Below, piece by piece: positions 1 to 10,329 of a stretch of 64,000 bases of DNA. The notes beneath the pieces are model-generated. The model had not been told where the DNA came from. It saw nothing but the letters and a program-made list of their open reading frames with translations, and did not search any database. This DNA comes from Lotus japonicus. Its lineage: Eukaryota > Streptophyta > Magnoliopsida > Fabales > Fabaceae. Numbering within the stretch: position 1 is the stretch's first letter; the number at the start of each line of letters is the position of its first letter. The DNA lies in assembly GCF_012489685.1 (NCBI RefSeq), contig NC_080045.1:46272627-46336626 (forward strand), in the 5' to 3' direction. The translations under genes were made by a program, and so were the position numbers.

Positions 1-178
1 ACTATGTGTTCACATTACACTCACACATAATATAAATAAAGCAAGAAACATTGATCCATTCGAACAAAATTGACCCAAAAAATTATGTGTTCACATTAAA
101 TACACTCACAAATAATCGAAATAAATGTCTAGTTTAATATATGATATGAAAAAGGAAAAAAAATATGAAACAGAAGTA
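1..178. other. Non-coding, short direct repeat
   Basis: There is no gene here. A phrase of about 30 bp beginning 'tatgtgttcacatta' occurs near 4 and again near 84, so this is a small degenerate direct repeat. Nothing else is recognisable. Confidence 0.5.
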
Positions 179-202
179 TGGTGTGTGTGTGTGTATATAT
201 AT
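179..202. repeat. (TG)n/(TA)n microsatellite
   Basis: An uninterrupted run of TG dinucleotides is followed by TA dinucleotides, directly before the left end of the hAT-like element that starts at 213. Confidence 0.85.
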
Positions 203-1719
203 CAATCGACACTAGAGTTGTCCATCGGCCGGTTTTGGGCCATTGGTGTCGAATTCTTCGATCTCGAACGTCATGCAAAATAGCTTCACCTTATTCTTCA
301 AGAACGTCGTTACAGCGATGAAGTAGAAGAGTGGGAGAAGAGAATTAGAAGACTTGTGTCGAAGGAGAGACTTAATCTCTGTGGGGATTGGCCCTAGTGG
401 GTGGCAGAGGTTAGGGACGACCAACGGCAGTGGTTTCGGTGGTGGTGTTGAGGTGCAGTGGCAGTGGTGAGAGAAGTTTGCGATGGTAGTGGTGACAAGT
501 GAGAGTAAGACGAAGATGGTGAGAGTAGCACTGGGTTAAGAGGGGTGTTGGCGGACGCGCGACACTGGGTTGAGAGGATGAAGGAAGTGGTGGGATTGTG
601 GCAAGGGTTAAGCGAAAGAGGAGGTGGAGGCAGCGCTGGGTTGAGAGAAAGAGAAGAAAGGAGAGGATGGTGGGGTTACAGCCGACTAGGGTTTATATGA
701 AGAGAAGAAATAAGTATTCATTTGGTCTTAGACTAGGTGTAGCTTGAGCTTGAGATGATTTTTTTTCTAAGACTTAGTTTAGTTAGGCTGGAGCCCAAAC
801 CGAAGTTGTAACATCCCGATTTTCAGGTGTCACTTAGTAACTCAAAAATAAAATAAAGTGGAAAATGCAGGTAATTTTTTTCGCTTTCTTTTTAAAGTAA
901 AAGACTTTTCAAACTAAAGACTCAACCCAACATTGCACAACATAACTAATGTGCAACATAGATATACAGCCCTGCTGTAACCATAAGTAGCAGAAGTGAC
1001 ATAAGTAAGCCCGAAGGCAATACGTACCGATCCAGTGATTAGAGTGACAAAGTTATAAGTACATGTCCTCAAAGTGGGAGAGTCAGCCCAAAACGGCCTC
1101 CTCAGACTTCCTACGTCTGACTACTCCTGCGATTCCCGCGACAGAGAACCACACAGAAGTAATGTGTCCAAAACTTACCCTGTCCCAAAATAAAAATAAC
1201 GAATCAGAGTTATGACAATAACACCCAATGTCACTAGACTCTAAAACACCCATGCCCTACACCACTATCATCGACCCTCATATGATCACGCATGAAGTCC
1301 GGGTCCTCGTCGAAAGGTTCAGTAGTAGTCATTACGCTTCTAATCCTTCCCGAGTGATGAACCATCTCGAATGAGTTGTTGGATGTGTGGCAGCAGGCCG
1401 ACCACCCAAACACAAACATACACACAAGGCCAAGGCGCGAGGGTCAACTCACAGAATATAATAGATAATACAAGCAACATGTGATGAATAAGGGGGTAGA
1501 TATATAGGTTCGATAAGGCTTATCATAAGCATATGATTATCACGTCATCATGTCGCAGTTAACAATATTCATCAATATCAAATCATCAAAATAATCAGGT
1601 GTATGGTATGACATGTAATAAGGTTAGTCAAACAACGTATCGTCCTTCCAACGCACAAGTGTCTAACTAAGAATATTGTCCCTGTCGTTTGCCCTAGGGT
1701 AAACGTCGATGGGTTCTCA

Positions 1720-1866
1720 CGCTTCCATGAAGCCTCACACTTCAATGGAGTCTCACGCTTTCACGAAATCTTCCGCTTCAATGAAGTTTCCCGTTTTAAC
1801 GAAGTCTTCCGCTTCAGTGAAGTTTTCCATTTTCACGAAGTCTTCCGCCTCTGTGAAGATTCCCCT
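1720..1866 (+). repeat. Minisatellite inside the LTR
   Basis: Phrases such as 'cacgaagtcttccgc' alternate with 'tcagtgaagttttcc' in units of about 42 bp built from two ~21-bp halves. The open frame crossing it (Ser/Lys/Phe-rich, 1709-2065) comes from the repeat and is not a gene. Confidence 0.65.
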
Positions 1867-3506
1867 GACTCGTCCTTTGGATGGTTTGATAAATTGCTCA
1901 AAGAGCAGAAGGCGCTATCGCACTCAAGGATTTTCCTCACACTTAGATTGTCGACCCTTCCCGTTTTCCAAACGCATTTCATATCCTAAGTCTTTTCCAA
2001 GAAATTATTATTACTATTTGAAGGTGTTCTATCTTTGGTTAATGCATTATGAATTTCATTTATGAAGTCAAGTTTCATTTCTCTTTTGTTCCAAAACTCT
2101 ATAAGTCAAAAGATCCTGATACTCCCAAGAATTTCCCCGAGAAGGTCTCGATCCTAAACACAATAATGCCTCAGACCTCAGGTCAGAACCTACACAACAT
2201 TCTCCAAACCCAGTCTCTAGTATGGCCTAAATTCGCGTTTCACCACACTCCGATGATCCACAAATATATATAAATAGTTGCACAATTCAGTTAGTACAAT
2301 TCAACAAAGCATATTCACAGATATCAACACATCCTATGATTAGCCACTTAGCACATATATATCATGTGATTCAGTCAACATCAATCACAGAAACAGTCAA
2401 ATCATGAACACATATGTCGGCCGAAGCCCCAGAAAAACATTTTCCAATTCAGCTCAATCAATATCAAACAGTCAAATAACCAAGTCGAAGTTATCGACGC
2501 CTAAATCATTATATAGTAGAGTAAGCTGCCTTCACCTCTGGTATGTTCTGTTCCGTCTTGGAAATGCTCTGCTTGCTCCAAATCAGCTCCTCTTGGTTCA
2601 GCTAAGTCGGAACCTTAAGCAAAAACAACATTTCTTAGCTACTAAGAAACAATTCAATCTAGACAATGCTAACTAACGTAGGAAAAAGCGTCATAAGCTT
2701 CAGAGTACAACATTTAAGCACGAATGGAAGAGTTTCCCCGAATGGGTGAGTTTTGACACGTGAAACCAAACTAGAAAATTCTAGTATTTACCTTTGCTCA
2801 CTAAAACGCGCATAACTCGAGCTACAGAACTCGGAATAACACGAAACCAAAGACAATATTTCGGCGACTTAAAGGGCTACGGTAAGCCTAAGGCCAAACT
2901 TGCCCTGATTTGAGTTCCCCCCGGTCCTAAAACATGTAAGTCTCGGCCACTACTCAATTTTAGCGTTTCGGCGCTTTTTCTTCGATCTAATTTAATTCCT
3001 AGGTAATCTTAGGTCATAACTAGGGTAAAACAATGCTCGGAAAAATTTTAGAAATTGAACTGCACATAGGGGAAATTTGGTCAAGATTTTAGGCTCAAAA
3101 ACTCAAAGTTGAAATTTTGAAAAACAAAATAGATGAGGTTGTTCACAACGACGTTTATAGCAATTAATCTCATGGCACTAAGTTTGATTGCGACTTTTTA
3201 ATCAGAAAGTAAGCACATGTGAAGAAAATGGGTTTTTATGCCATTTCTTAGATCTACGGTGACTCGATCGAAATCGGCGCGCATCGACGAGTGATCTAGC
3301 TTGTTGGGTTGTAGTAGAAGGTAGATCAAAAGAAAAATCGAAGTAATCGGACAATTTTACAAAAAGCTCAAAACTAGGAGCTCAGAAAGAGATGAAGAAA
3401 CGCGATATAAAAGATGATCAGAGGTAAGAATAAGCAAGAATACCTCGATGTCAAAGTAGCAACGAACAACACAAAGATCCGTCAAGAATCAAAGAAGTTC
3501 TCATCC

Positions 3507-3528
3507 TTCTCTCTCTCTCTCTCTCTCT
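3507..3528. repeat. (CT)n microsatellite
   Basis: A pure CT run immediately before 'aggccgcg' in the LTR. The second family member has a decayed pyrimidine run at the same relative place (about 46985-47010). Confidence 0.85.
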
Positions 3529-4592
3529 AGGCCGCGAGTTGTGTGATGAATATAGGTAAGATATTTTGTTTGTTTTTTTGCTATTTATAGGAGAGAGAAA
3601 TCGGGGGAAAATGAATATTTCGCGATTCCGATTTTTGCAGTACATTTATCTGTGGATTTTAAGCGAGTTTTTGGCGACAGAATTCCATAACTCAAAACAG
3701 GTTCCTTGAATTTGAATAAAACGATCCAAAAGCGGTGCGAGTTAAAATGCCCCGAAAAACTACTTTTTGCAGCGAATGTCGGATGAGAAAATTTCCTTCA
3801 GAAGAAAGGTTGAAATCGTCGAATGAAATCAGGCATTGCGGATGGAAACTTTGTTAGAAGCTCCGAATAGAAAAGTCTTCATCCAGGGCTTAAATTAAAG
3901 TCCTTTAGAAGATAGAATTTAGCTTCGTCGGACTTCCGAGACGTAAAACCTATCGTGCGTACAGTTCAGAGTTTCGTATCGAAACACTGGTCATGGGAAA
4001 AATAGAGAGAGGTTCTTATTTTTCTAAAGATTTTTAATTTCGCTTAAATAGTGCTTTAAGAGCGGAAATAGCCTTTTTCGGGCACCCTCGCCCTAAGGCG
4101 GGTGTGCAAATGGCTCGTGCTAACTCTCATACTGTCAATAGTACTATCCTCAATCATTTCCTGGACTTCCTTCTTCATTAATATATCCCAAAACAACATT
4201 TTCTTGTGCAGGGTCCTTTCCCGCTTACACCGACCCTATGCGTGAGTCAGAAAAATAATTATTTAATCCAAGTCAGAAATCTGGATCTTACAGAAGTTGA
4301 CCTGTACCGGTTAACCCTACAATAGAACCGAATCGGCTTTGCTTAGGTTTGATTTGGTCCGGTCCAGTATGGACATCCCTAATTGCACCATGTGTATTTA
4401 CACTAGCCTAGTGCACTATGTTTGAGTAAATGGTATGTGATAGCCATGCACATTGAAGAACGAAAATGATTACCATGTTTAAACATTTAATTTTAACTTT
4501 GCGTTGGTTTCTGATTTAAAGTGAAAATTTATTATTTTTTCTTTTATTTACAACTTTGTAACAATAAAAAATCACCATGAGTGTTTATTTAT

Positions 4593-5276
4593 GGCTCGTT
4601 TGGTATGTTGTATAGTATAAGGTCTGATAGTGGAATGTCTGATTGCATTAGGTCTGATAGGATAAAGCCTACAATGTTTGGTCATACACTATATGATTTG
4701 GCTGCGATAGTGGTGGTGGTGGTAGTGGTCGTATTGGAAGATCATGATGGTGGCGGTAGCGGCGATGGTAGTGGTGGTGGAGGATGGCGGCGGCGGTGGT
4801 GAAGAGTGGTGGTAGCGGTGGCGGTGGGGTCAGGGTGATGATGGTACCAACGATGGTGTCTGTGGTGGTGGCGGTGGTGGTGGAGATGGCGGCGGTGGTG
4901 GTGGAGGGGTGTGATGGTAGTAGTGGCGATAACGATGACAGTATCAACGGTGGTGGCAGTGGTGGTGGTGGCGGCGACTGTGGTGGTGGTGGCAGCGGCG
5001 ATGGTGGTGGTGGCAGCGGTGACGGCGGTAGTGGCGATAGTGATGGTGGCTGTGGTGGCGGTTGATTGCATATATATAAGTAGCTTATACACCACACTCT
5101 TATCATACCTTATCATTATCTATTGGGTTGATTAAATAATTCATCATTTTAATATATAAGAAGAGATTAATATATAAGCTTATACAATACAATATGAGCA
5201 CCAAACAGTAGATAAGTCTATAATGTATTGTATTAAATTTATATAATCATACCTAATACAACGTACCAAACTAGTC
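4593..5276. mobile_element. Inverted-repeat (MITE-like) element with GGT-rich core
   Basis: The left end GGCTCGTTTGGTATG and the reversed right end GACTAGTTTGGTACG form a terminal inverted repeat of about 21 bp with three mismatches. The middle is an expanded GGT/GGC tract. No clear target duplication could be read, so the superfamily is unassigned. Confidence 0.5.
4707..5064. repeat. GGT/GGC trinucleotide-rich tract
   Basis: About 350 bp of imperfect ggt/ggc/gat triplets. All six frames stay open for long stretches and give Gly-, Val-, Pro-, Thr- or His-rich shadows; none is credible as a protein. Confidence 0.85.
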
Positions 5277-6186
5277 ATTACGTACAGTCCCTACTTTGTA
5301 GCCACTATGATGAGAAATCATCTTCTCCTCCGTGTTTCTATAATTAATGATACCAAATAAAGGGCATTATAAAATTATTTTGAAATTAATGTATTCTCCC
5401 AATAGAGATTCAAACATTTTATTTTATTCTTTCTTTTTTGATACTTATATATAAAATTAAGTTTTTCAAAATAACACTGCAAATATTTATACATAATAGT
5501 CACATCATAAAATTGAAACACATCTAAAAGTTAAAGCAAAGAATAATGTGGATTTTTTTTTACCGGTGGACCTTAATTAAACACCCTATAGAATACTCTT
5601 TAAATGAGTGGTTTGAATTCAGATAAAATTGTAAAATTGTAACTCTTCACTCTTAATCTAAGAACTTTTTGTAATTAATAAGTCTTGACAGAGCTCCACC
5701 ACTCACTATCGTCAACATCATAGAAGCTCTAAGTGGTGGTGGCTGCAATCTGATGAGAGAAGGAAGTGATAGCTGCAACAACACTCTCTGATGGCTGCAA
5801 GCTATAAGTAGAACACCCATCGCGACGATGACCAAGGTCGCAGAGTTGGTGGTGAATTGTGCAGTCCTAGAAGCGGGGCGATAGCATATGGGCAACACAA
5901 ACATTCAAGACCCTTTGAGGGTGCTTGCGGGTGAGGGCGCGCAACAAGTGTCAACTCTGACGTGTGTTGATTCTTGCTAAGGAGGTGACACGACTTGGAT
6001 TTCTTCAATACAGTAAGAGAGAAGAGAAAGGGGTTGGCGATGGAGATGGAAATTACACAAATCATTTTGGGTGGTCCACGTGGGGACAAAAACATTCCGG
6101 CCTAATCTTTGCCTAAAGTTAATACATATTAGTTACAACCATTGAGAGGCAAGAGGCTTTACAAATAAGATCTTAACTTGTTTTAA
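5277..6186. other. Non-coding, nothing recognised
   Basis: AT-rich at first, then a mixed stretch at about 5640-6100 with short open frames on the minus strand. No domain, splice pattern or repeat boundary could be supported. Confidence 0.5.
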
Positions 6187-6200
6187 ATTATAGAGTAATT

Positions 6201-6893
6201 TTTTTAGGCTTAAATATGTTGGAGGTCTCCCTAAAATAGGGGTCCTTTGATTAAGGCCCTACAAAATTTTTTGAGTGGAATAAGCCCCTAATGTGAAAGT
6301 AATATATAGTGATAAGCCTTGTCTTGAGGTTCTGTTTAATTTCTGATGATTCTGCAAACGGCGTTGATGTGGATTATATTTTGTGAAAATTATTCAATTA
6401 AAGAGGATGCCACGTAAGTAAATTAGGGTTAAAAAAATAAAAGAAATAAAAACCCAAAGCAAAAAACCAAGTAAAATCTCCAAACGTACTTGGGTTTTTT
6501 ACTTTGGGTTTTTATTTTATTTTGATTTTTTTCAACCCTCATTTACTTACGTCATGACACCCTCTTTAATTGAATAATTTTCACAAAATATAATCGTTTG
6601 CAAAATCATCAGAAATATAACGTAACCTCACGGCAGGGGCTTATCACTATATATTATTTTCGCATTAGGGGCTTATTCCACCCAAAAAAATTTGTAGGGG
6701 TCTTAACCAAAGGACCCCTATTTTAGAGGGACCTCCAACATATTTAAGCCAAATTTTTTATAGTCAAATGTTAGTTGTTAGTAATGTTAATAAATCAGTT
6801 CCTCCTCAGGGATCGAACCATGGACCTTCACCCTTCATCTCACCCAACCCTTATGTCCCCTACCTTTTACCACTAAAGCCAACCTTTAGGAAC
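6201..6893 (-). mobile_element. tRNA-derived SINE, split by a MITE
   Basis: The body is at 6751-6893. On the minus strand it carries an A-box-like stretch (ggctttagtggtaaaaggt) and the B-box GGTTCGATCCC, ending in an A-rich tail that appears as T-rich DNA on the plus strand. It is flanked by attatagagtaatt (6187-6200) and attacagagtaatt (6894-6907), a 13/14 target duplication. A fold-back MITE (6207-6750) sits inside the tail. It matches the copy at 13948-14088 over its whole length. Confidence 0.7.
6207..6750. mobile_element. Fold-back MITE, Mutator-like (GGCTTAAATATG ends)
   Basis: The 544-bp element is almost one palindrome: the left arm starting GGCTTAAATATGTTGGAGGT is mirrored by the right arm ending CATATTTAAGCC, with a short loop near 6470-6490. 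The T-rich 10-mers on either side (6197-6206 and 6751-6760) match at 9 of 10, in keeping with a Mutator-type 9-10 bp duplication. Terminal GGCTTAAATA is, to my knowledge, common in legume Mutator-derived MITEs. Confidence 0.8.
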
Positions 6894-7012
6894 ATTACAG
6901 AGTAATTGAAAGGATAAATTATTTATAGAACACAGCATAATACATACATTGAGACATCATTTTGTTCTATCTCTCTCCATCACATTATATGTAATATTTA
7001 TTCATATGTTGG

Positions 7013-7124
7013 GGTCTCCGAATGATAGCTCAAATGGTAAGAGTTAGAAGATATATAGGTTGGGTGGAGAGATCTAGGGTTAATCCATGAAGAGTGCAAT
7101 TTACCTTTTAAATATATAAAATAA
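7013..7124 (+). mobile_element. tRNA-derived SINE (plus orientation)
   Basis: It carries a clear A-box region (tagctcaaatggtaagagt, 7026-7044) and a decayed B-box (agggttaatcc). It is flanked by attcatatgttgg (7000-7012) and attcatatgctgg (7125-7137), a 12/13 direct repeat. Same family as the minus-strand SINEs at 6201 and 13948. Confidence 0.7.
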
Positions 7125-7152
7125 ATTCATATGCTGGATTATAGTGCCCTTA

Positions 7153-7529
7153 GAGCATCTCCAATGAAGTCCTTATTTTGAAATCTTAAAATAAGATCTG
7201 GATCTTATTAGATCCCACCATTGGAGTTATCCTACATGACATGAGATCTTAGCTTTTGTAAAGATTTGTACCTTAACTCATGTACTCTCAAATCTGGGAT
7301 ATTAAAAAAAAAATTCTCTCCTTCAATACTATAATATAAATATAGGGAGGGAAATAAATAATATAAATATATTGGGTATCGTGGGTCCAGTCAAAAGTAA
7401 AATAAGATCTCAACCACTATAGTGAAATGTGCATGAGGACCTTATGAGTGTCTAAAATCCCATGTGGCAGTCTGGACCCACAAAATATGAGTTAAGTGCT
7501 AAAATAAGATCTCATCATTAGAGATGCTC
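7153..7529. mobile_element. Tourist-like MITE
   Basis: The ends GAGCATCTCCAATG and (reversed right end) GAGCATCTCTAATG are inverted repeats, flanked by the 3-bp duplication TTA (7150-7152, 7530-7532) typical of PIF/Harbinger elements. It is 377 bp and non-coding. It ends only about 460 bp upstream of the legumin TATA box. Confidence 0.8.
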
Positions 7530-7765
7530 TTATACTCCCTATTATAGTATTATTAATGCATCTTTTACCTTATAAAAAAGGAAGCATCAAATATAATATT
7601 TATTCCTTATCTCTCTATCTCTATGATTTACACCCAAGAGCTGCACACCAAGCATTTTCGAATTGAAGACGTAGAAGTTGAGAGGGGATTATATATGGAC
7701 ACTGAAATTTCCTTTTGAAATTAAACTCTTGATGAGATGCGGAGAACTGCAGAAGTGGTCCCCAA

Positions 7766-7773
7766 TGCATGCA
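7766..7773. promoter_or_regulatory. RY repeat (TGCATGCA)
   Basis: A perfect palindromic RY element about 290 bp upstream of the legumin start codon. RY motifs bind B3-domain seed regulators (ABI3/FUS3/LEC2 type). A second RY core (CATGCA) lies at 7813-7818. Confidence 0.6.
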
Positions 7774-7918
7774 CAATTCATTTAGCTGCAGAGTTCCAGA
7801 AATGAAATAAAGCATGCAGGCATATATACAAACAATGTCATACTTTGGATCATTATGTGAAGCGTGAAGCCACCTGCTCTTACAAACCTCATGAGGTGTA
7901 ACAAAATTAGGGTTAGGA

Positions 7919-7940
7919 ATCCATGCAAGCTGAAGAGTGT
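7919..7940 (+). promoter_or_regulatory. Legumin box with RY core
   Basis: The stretch starting 'tccatgcaagctgaagag' fits the classical legumin box, with its CATGCA core at 7922-7927. It lies about 65 bp upstream of the TATA box, the expected place in pea and faba-bean legumin promoters, and supports seed-specific expression of the gene at 8059. Confidence 0.75.
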
Positions 7941-7954
7941 CATCACCACAGCAA

Positions 7955-7962
7955 TGACGTGT
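7955..7962 (+). promoter_or_regulatory. ACGT-core bZIP site (TGACGTGT)
   Basis: A G-box/ABRE-like ACGT core between the legumin box and the TATA box. In storage-protein promoters such sites act together with RY elements. Assigned by motif and position only. Confidence 0.45.
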
Positions 7963-7987
7963 CCCTCCATGAACCTTCTCTCCTTCC

Positions 7988-7994
7988 TATAAAT
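7988..7994 (+). promoter_or_regulatory. TATA box of the legumin gene
   Basis: TATAAAT lies 65-71 bp upstream of the ATG, so transcription would start near 8020 and leave a short 5' leader of about 40 nt. Confidence 0.7.
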
Positions 7995-8058
7995 CACCAC
8001 GCCTCAGGTTCTCCGCTTCACCACAGCAAGGAACAAACACTAACATTCCTCAATCACA

Positions 8059-10190
8059 ATGGCCAAGCCTTTCATACTCTCCCTTTGCTTACTTCTCTTC
8101 ACGAGCACCTGCTTAGCTCGGTCCTCTGATTGGTCCGACCGATTCAGTCAATGCCAGCTTGACAGAATCAACGCGTTGGAGCCTGACAATCGCGTTGAGT
8201 CTGAAGCTGGCTTGATTGAGACATGGAGCCCCAGACAGAGCCCCGAGCTACAATGCGCTGGGGTGTCTGTCGTCCGATGCACCATCCAACCCAAAGGACT
8301 CCACTTGCCATCCTTCACTCCTTCTCCACAGCTGATTATGGTCATCCAAGGTAGGTTCATATATAATTCTTTTCTTATAATATTATTTCCAATCTAATAT
8401 ATGACTAATTAATATTAATTGCTTTGTTTTGTTTGGTAACTAAATTAATTTATATATCCAGGGAGGGGTGCTTTAGGAATTGCAATTCCTGGGTGTCCTG
8501 AGACGTATGAAGAGCCACAATCACAATCAAGACAAGGAAGAAGGGGAGGAAGCTCACGGCAGCAAAGAGACAGGCACCAGAAGATTCGTCACTTCAGTCC
8601 CGGTGATATCATTGCCATTCCACCTGGAATCCCTTACTGGACTTACAACTACGGCAATGAACCTGCCATTGCCATCAGTCTCATTGACACCTCCAACTTT
8701 GCAAACCAGCTTGATCAAACCCCAAGAGTATGCATTATATATTATGCACCATGTGGATCAACTAAATTATATCGTGTGTGCTTGAATCCATTAATTATTG
8801 CATGCAGGTGTTTTATCTTGCCGGAAATCCAGCGATAGAGCACCCAGAGACCCAGCAGAGCCAGAGGCAACCACGCCGTGAGTCCCCCGGTGGACGCAGG
8901 CATGGCCAGCACCACCAGGAGTCTGAGCAGGAGGAGGAAGAAGGTGGCAGCATCCTCAGCGGCTTCGGCGCAGAGTTTTTGCAACAAGTTTTCAACATCG
9001 ACCATGACACCGCAAAGCAACTCCAATCCCCAGATGATCAGAGGAGGCAAATTGTGAAGGTGGAGGGCGATGATCTCAGCTTTATTAGCCCCGAAAGTGC
9101 AGACGAAGACGAAGATGAAGAAGATGAAGATGAAGATCAAGAGCAACATGGACGCCACTCACGTCCCTCCGGACGAAGAACTAGAAGACCCAGCAGGGAG
9201 GAGGACGAAGATGAGGATGAAGATGAAGAAGATGAACAGCAACATGGACGCCGCTCACGTCACTCGGGACGAAGAACAAGAAGGCACAGCAGAGAGGAGG
9301 AGGAAGATGAGGATGAAGATGAAGAAGAGAGACAAGGAGGTCGTGGACGTGGAGAAAGACAAAGACATTTCGAGAGGGAAGAAGAAGAAGAGCGTGAAGA
9401 ACGTGGACCACGAGGACGAGGAAAGCATTGGCAGAGGGAAGAAGAAGAGGAAGAAGAAGAATCACGCCGGACAATTCCATCTAGGAGAGAGAGCAGGGGA
9501 AGGGGAGAATGCAGAACTCGCAATGGTCTTGAGGAAAATTTCTGCACCTTGAAGATTCACGAGAACATCAACCGCCCTTCACGCGCTGACCTCTACAATC
9601 CACGCGCAGGTCGCATCAGTGACATCAACAGCCTCACCCTCCCAATCCTCCGCTTTTTAGGTCTCAGTGCTGAATACGTAAATCTCTACCAGGTATATAT
9701 ATACAATGATTATTTACTATATAATAAAGTTCATTGTATGTATAAGGTGACATTAATCTTTATATGATATCCATGCATGCATGTGCAGAATGGAATCTAT
9801 GGTCCACACTGGAACATCAATGCAAACAGCATCATTTACGTGGTGAGAGGCCGAGGAAGGGTTCGCATAGTGAACTGCCAGGGGCAAGCAGTGTTCAATG
9901 ACGAGCTCAGGAAGGGACAATTGCTGGTGGTGCCACAGAACTTCGTGGTGGCGCAACAAGCACAAGATGAAGGATTCGAGTATGTGGTGTTCAAGACCAA
10001 TGCTAGAGCTGCCGTGAGCCATGTCAAGCAGGTGTTCAGGGCCACCCCTGCTCAGGTTCTTGCCAATGCCTTCGGCATTCGCCAGCGTGATGTTAGTGAT
10101 CTCAAGTTCAGCGGAAACTGGGGCCCTCTGATCAACCCTGATAATACCCAATCTCGATCACGAGACAACGTCCTTGCTAAGGTTGCTTGA
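8059..10190 (+). CDS. 11S globulin seed storage protein (legumin B / glycinin G4 type)
   Basis: Seed storage protein of the vacuolar 11S hexamer. Exons 8059-8350, 8462-8727, 8808-9692 and 9789-10190 (three GT-AG introns at the classical legumin positions) encode 614 aa. A signal peptide (residues 1-20, ending CLA) is followed by two cupin domains. The acidic chain runs to N425; the conserved N-G cleavage site (N425-G426) is in RNGLEEN. Predicted disulfides are C32-C66 within the acidic chain and C109-C432 between chains. Residues 283-424 form a very long Asp/Glu/Arg hypervariable region with a 96-bp (32-codon) tandem duplication (9141-9236, 9237-9332). The C terminus ends KVA, as in glycinin subunits. 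Start chosen because it gives the signal peptide, sits downstream of the TATA box and resembles legume homologues. No disabling mutation is seen. The length exceeds many legumins because of the acidic insert. Confidence 0.96.
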
Positions 10191-10313
10191 AAATTATGAT
10201 CAATGTAATAATGTTACTGAGATGAGATGGCTAGCCATCTAAGAATAATAAAAAAAATAAGTTTTGGCTCTAGTTGTAACTTGTAACAGCATCGGTTTCG
10301 GTTGTTTTTGAAT

Positions 10314-10319
10314 AATAAA
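10314..10319 (+). terminator. Poly(A) signal of the legumin gene
   Basis: AATAAA about 125 nt after the stop codon, with further AATAAT-type signals near 10243 and 10311. Confidence 0.6.
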
Positions 10320-10329
10320 AGCATATATG

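Larger units (their letters stand above)
807..4292 (+). mobile_element. Large solo-LTR-like element (3486 bp)
   Basis: It starts TGTAACATCCCG, ends GGATCTTACA (TG...CA), and is flanked on both sides by the 5-bp duplication GAAGT (802-806 and 4293-4297). No internal copy of its own start is seen, and no gag or pol reading frame, so it is best read as a solo LTR of unusual length rather than a complete element. A second member of the family lies at 44943-47771; both share the block 'aaaacgcgcataac' (near 2804 and 46271), a pyrimidine run before 'ggccgcg', and the ends. The lineage (probably Ty3/Gypsy) is inferred only. Confidence 0.75.
213..4381. mobile_element. hAT-like element split by a solo LTR
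   Basis: The left end reads TAGAGTTGTCCAT and the right end, reversed, reads TAGGGATGTCCAT, an imperfect terminal inverted repeat of the kind seen in better-preserved elements at 29971 and 43339. Subterminal DNA on the right side is rich in 'ccggt/ggttcggt' motifs, as in those relatives. Without the inserted LTR (807-4292) it is about 680 bp and codes for nothing recognisable. The flanking 8-mers (atcgacac and attgcacc) match poorly, so the target duplication is not convincing and the boundaries are tentative. Confidence 0.45.

Noticed and set aside
1709..2065. 118-residue frame rich in Ser and Lys
   Set aside because: It is a translation of a minisatellite inside a solo LTR; the family copy at 44943 does not conserve it.
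4669..5116. Long Pro/His/Thr- and Gly/Val-rich open frames on both strands
   Set aside because: All derive from the ggt/ggc triplet tract; simultaneous opening of several frames shows low complexity, not coding.
9070..9552. Long alternative and antisense frames over legumin exon 3
   Set aside because: Shadows of the acidic gaa/gat/cgn repeats. The legumin frame is fixed by the spliced protein, N-G site and cysteines.
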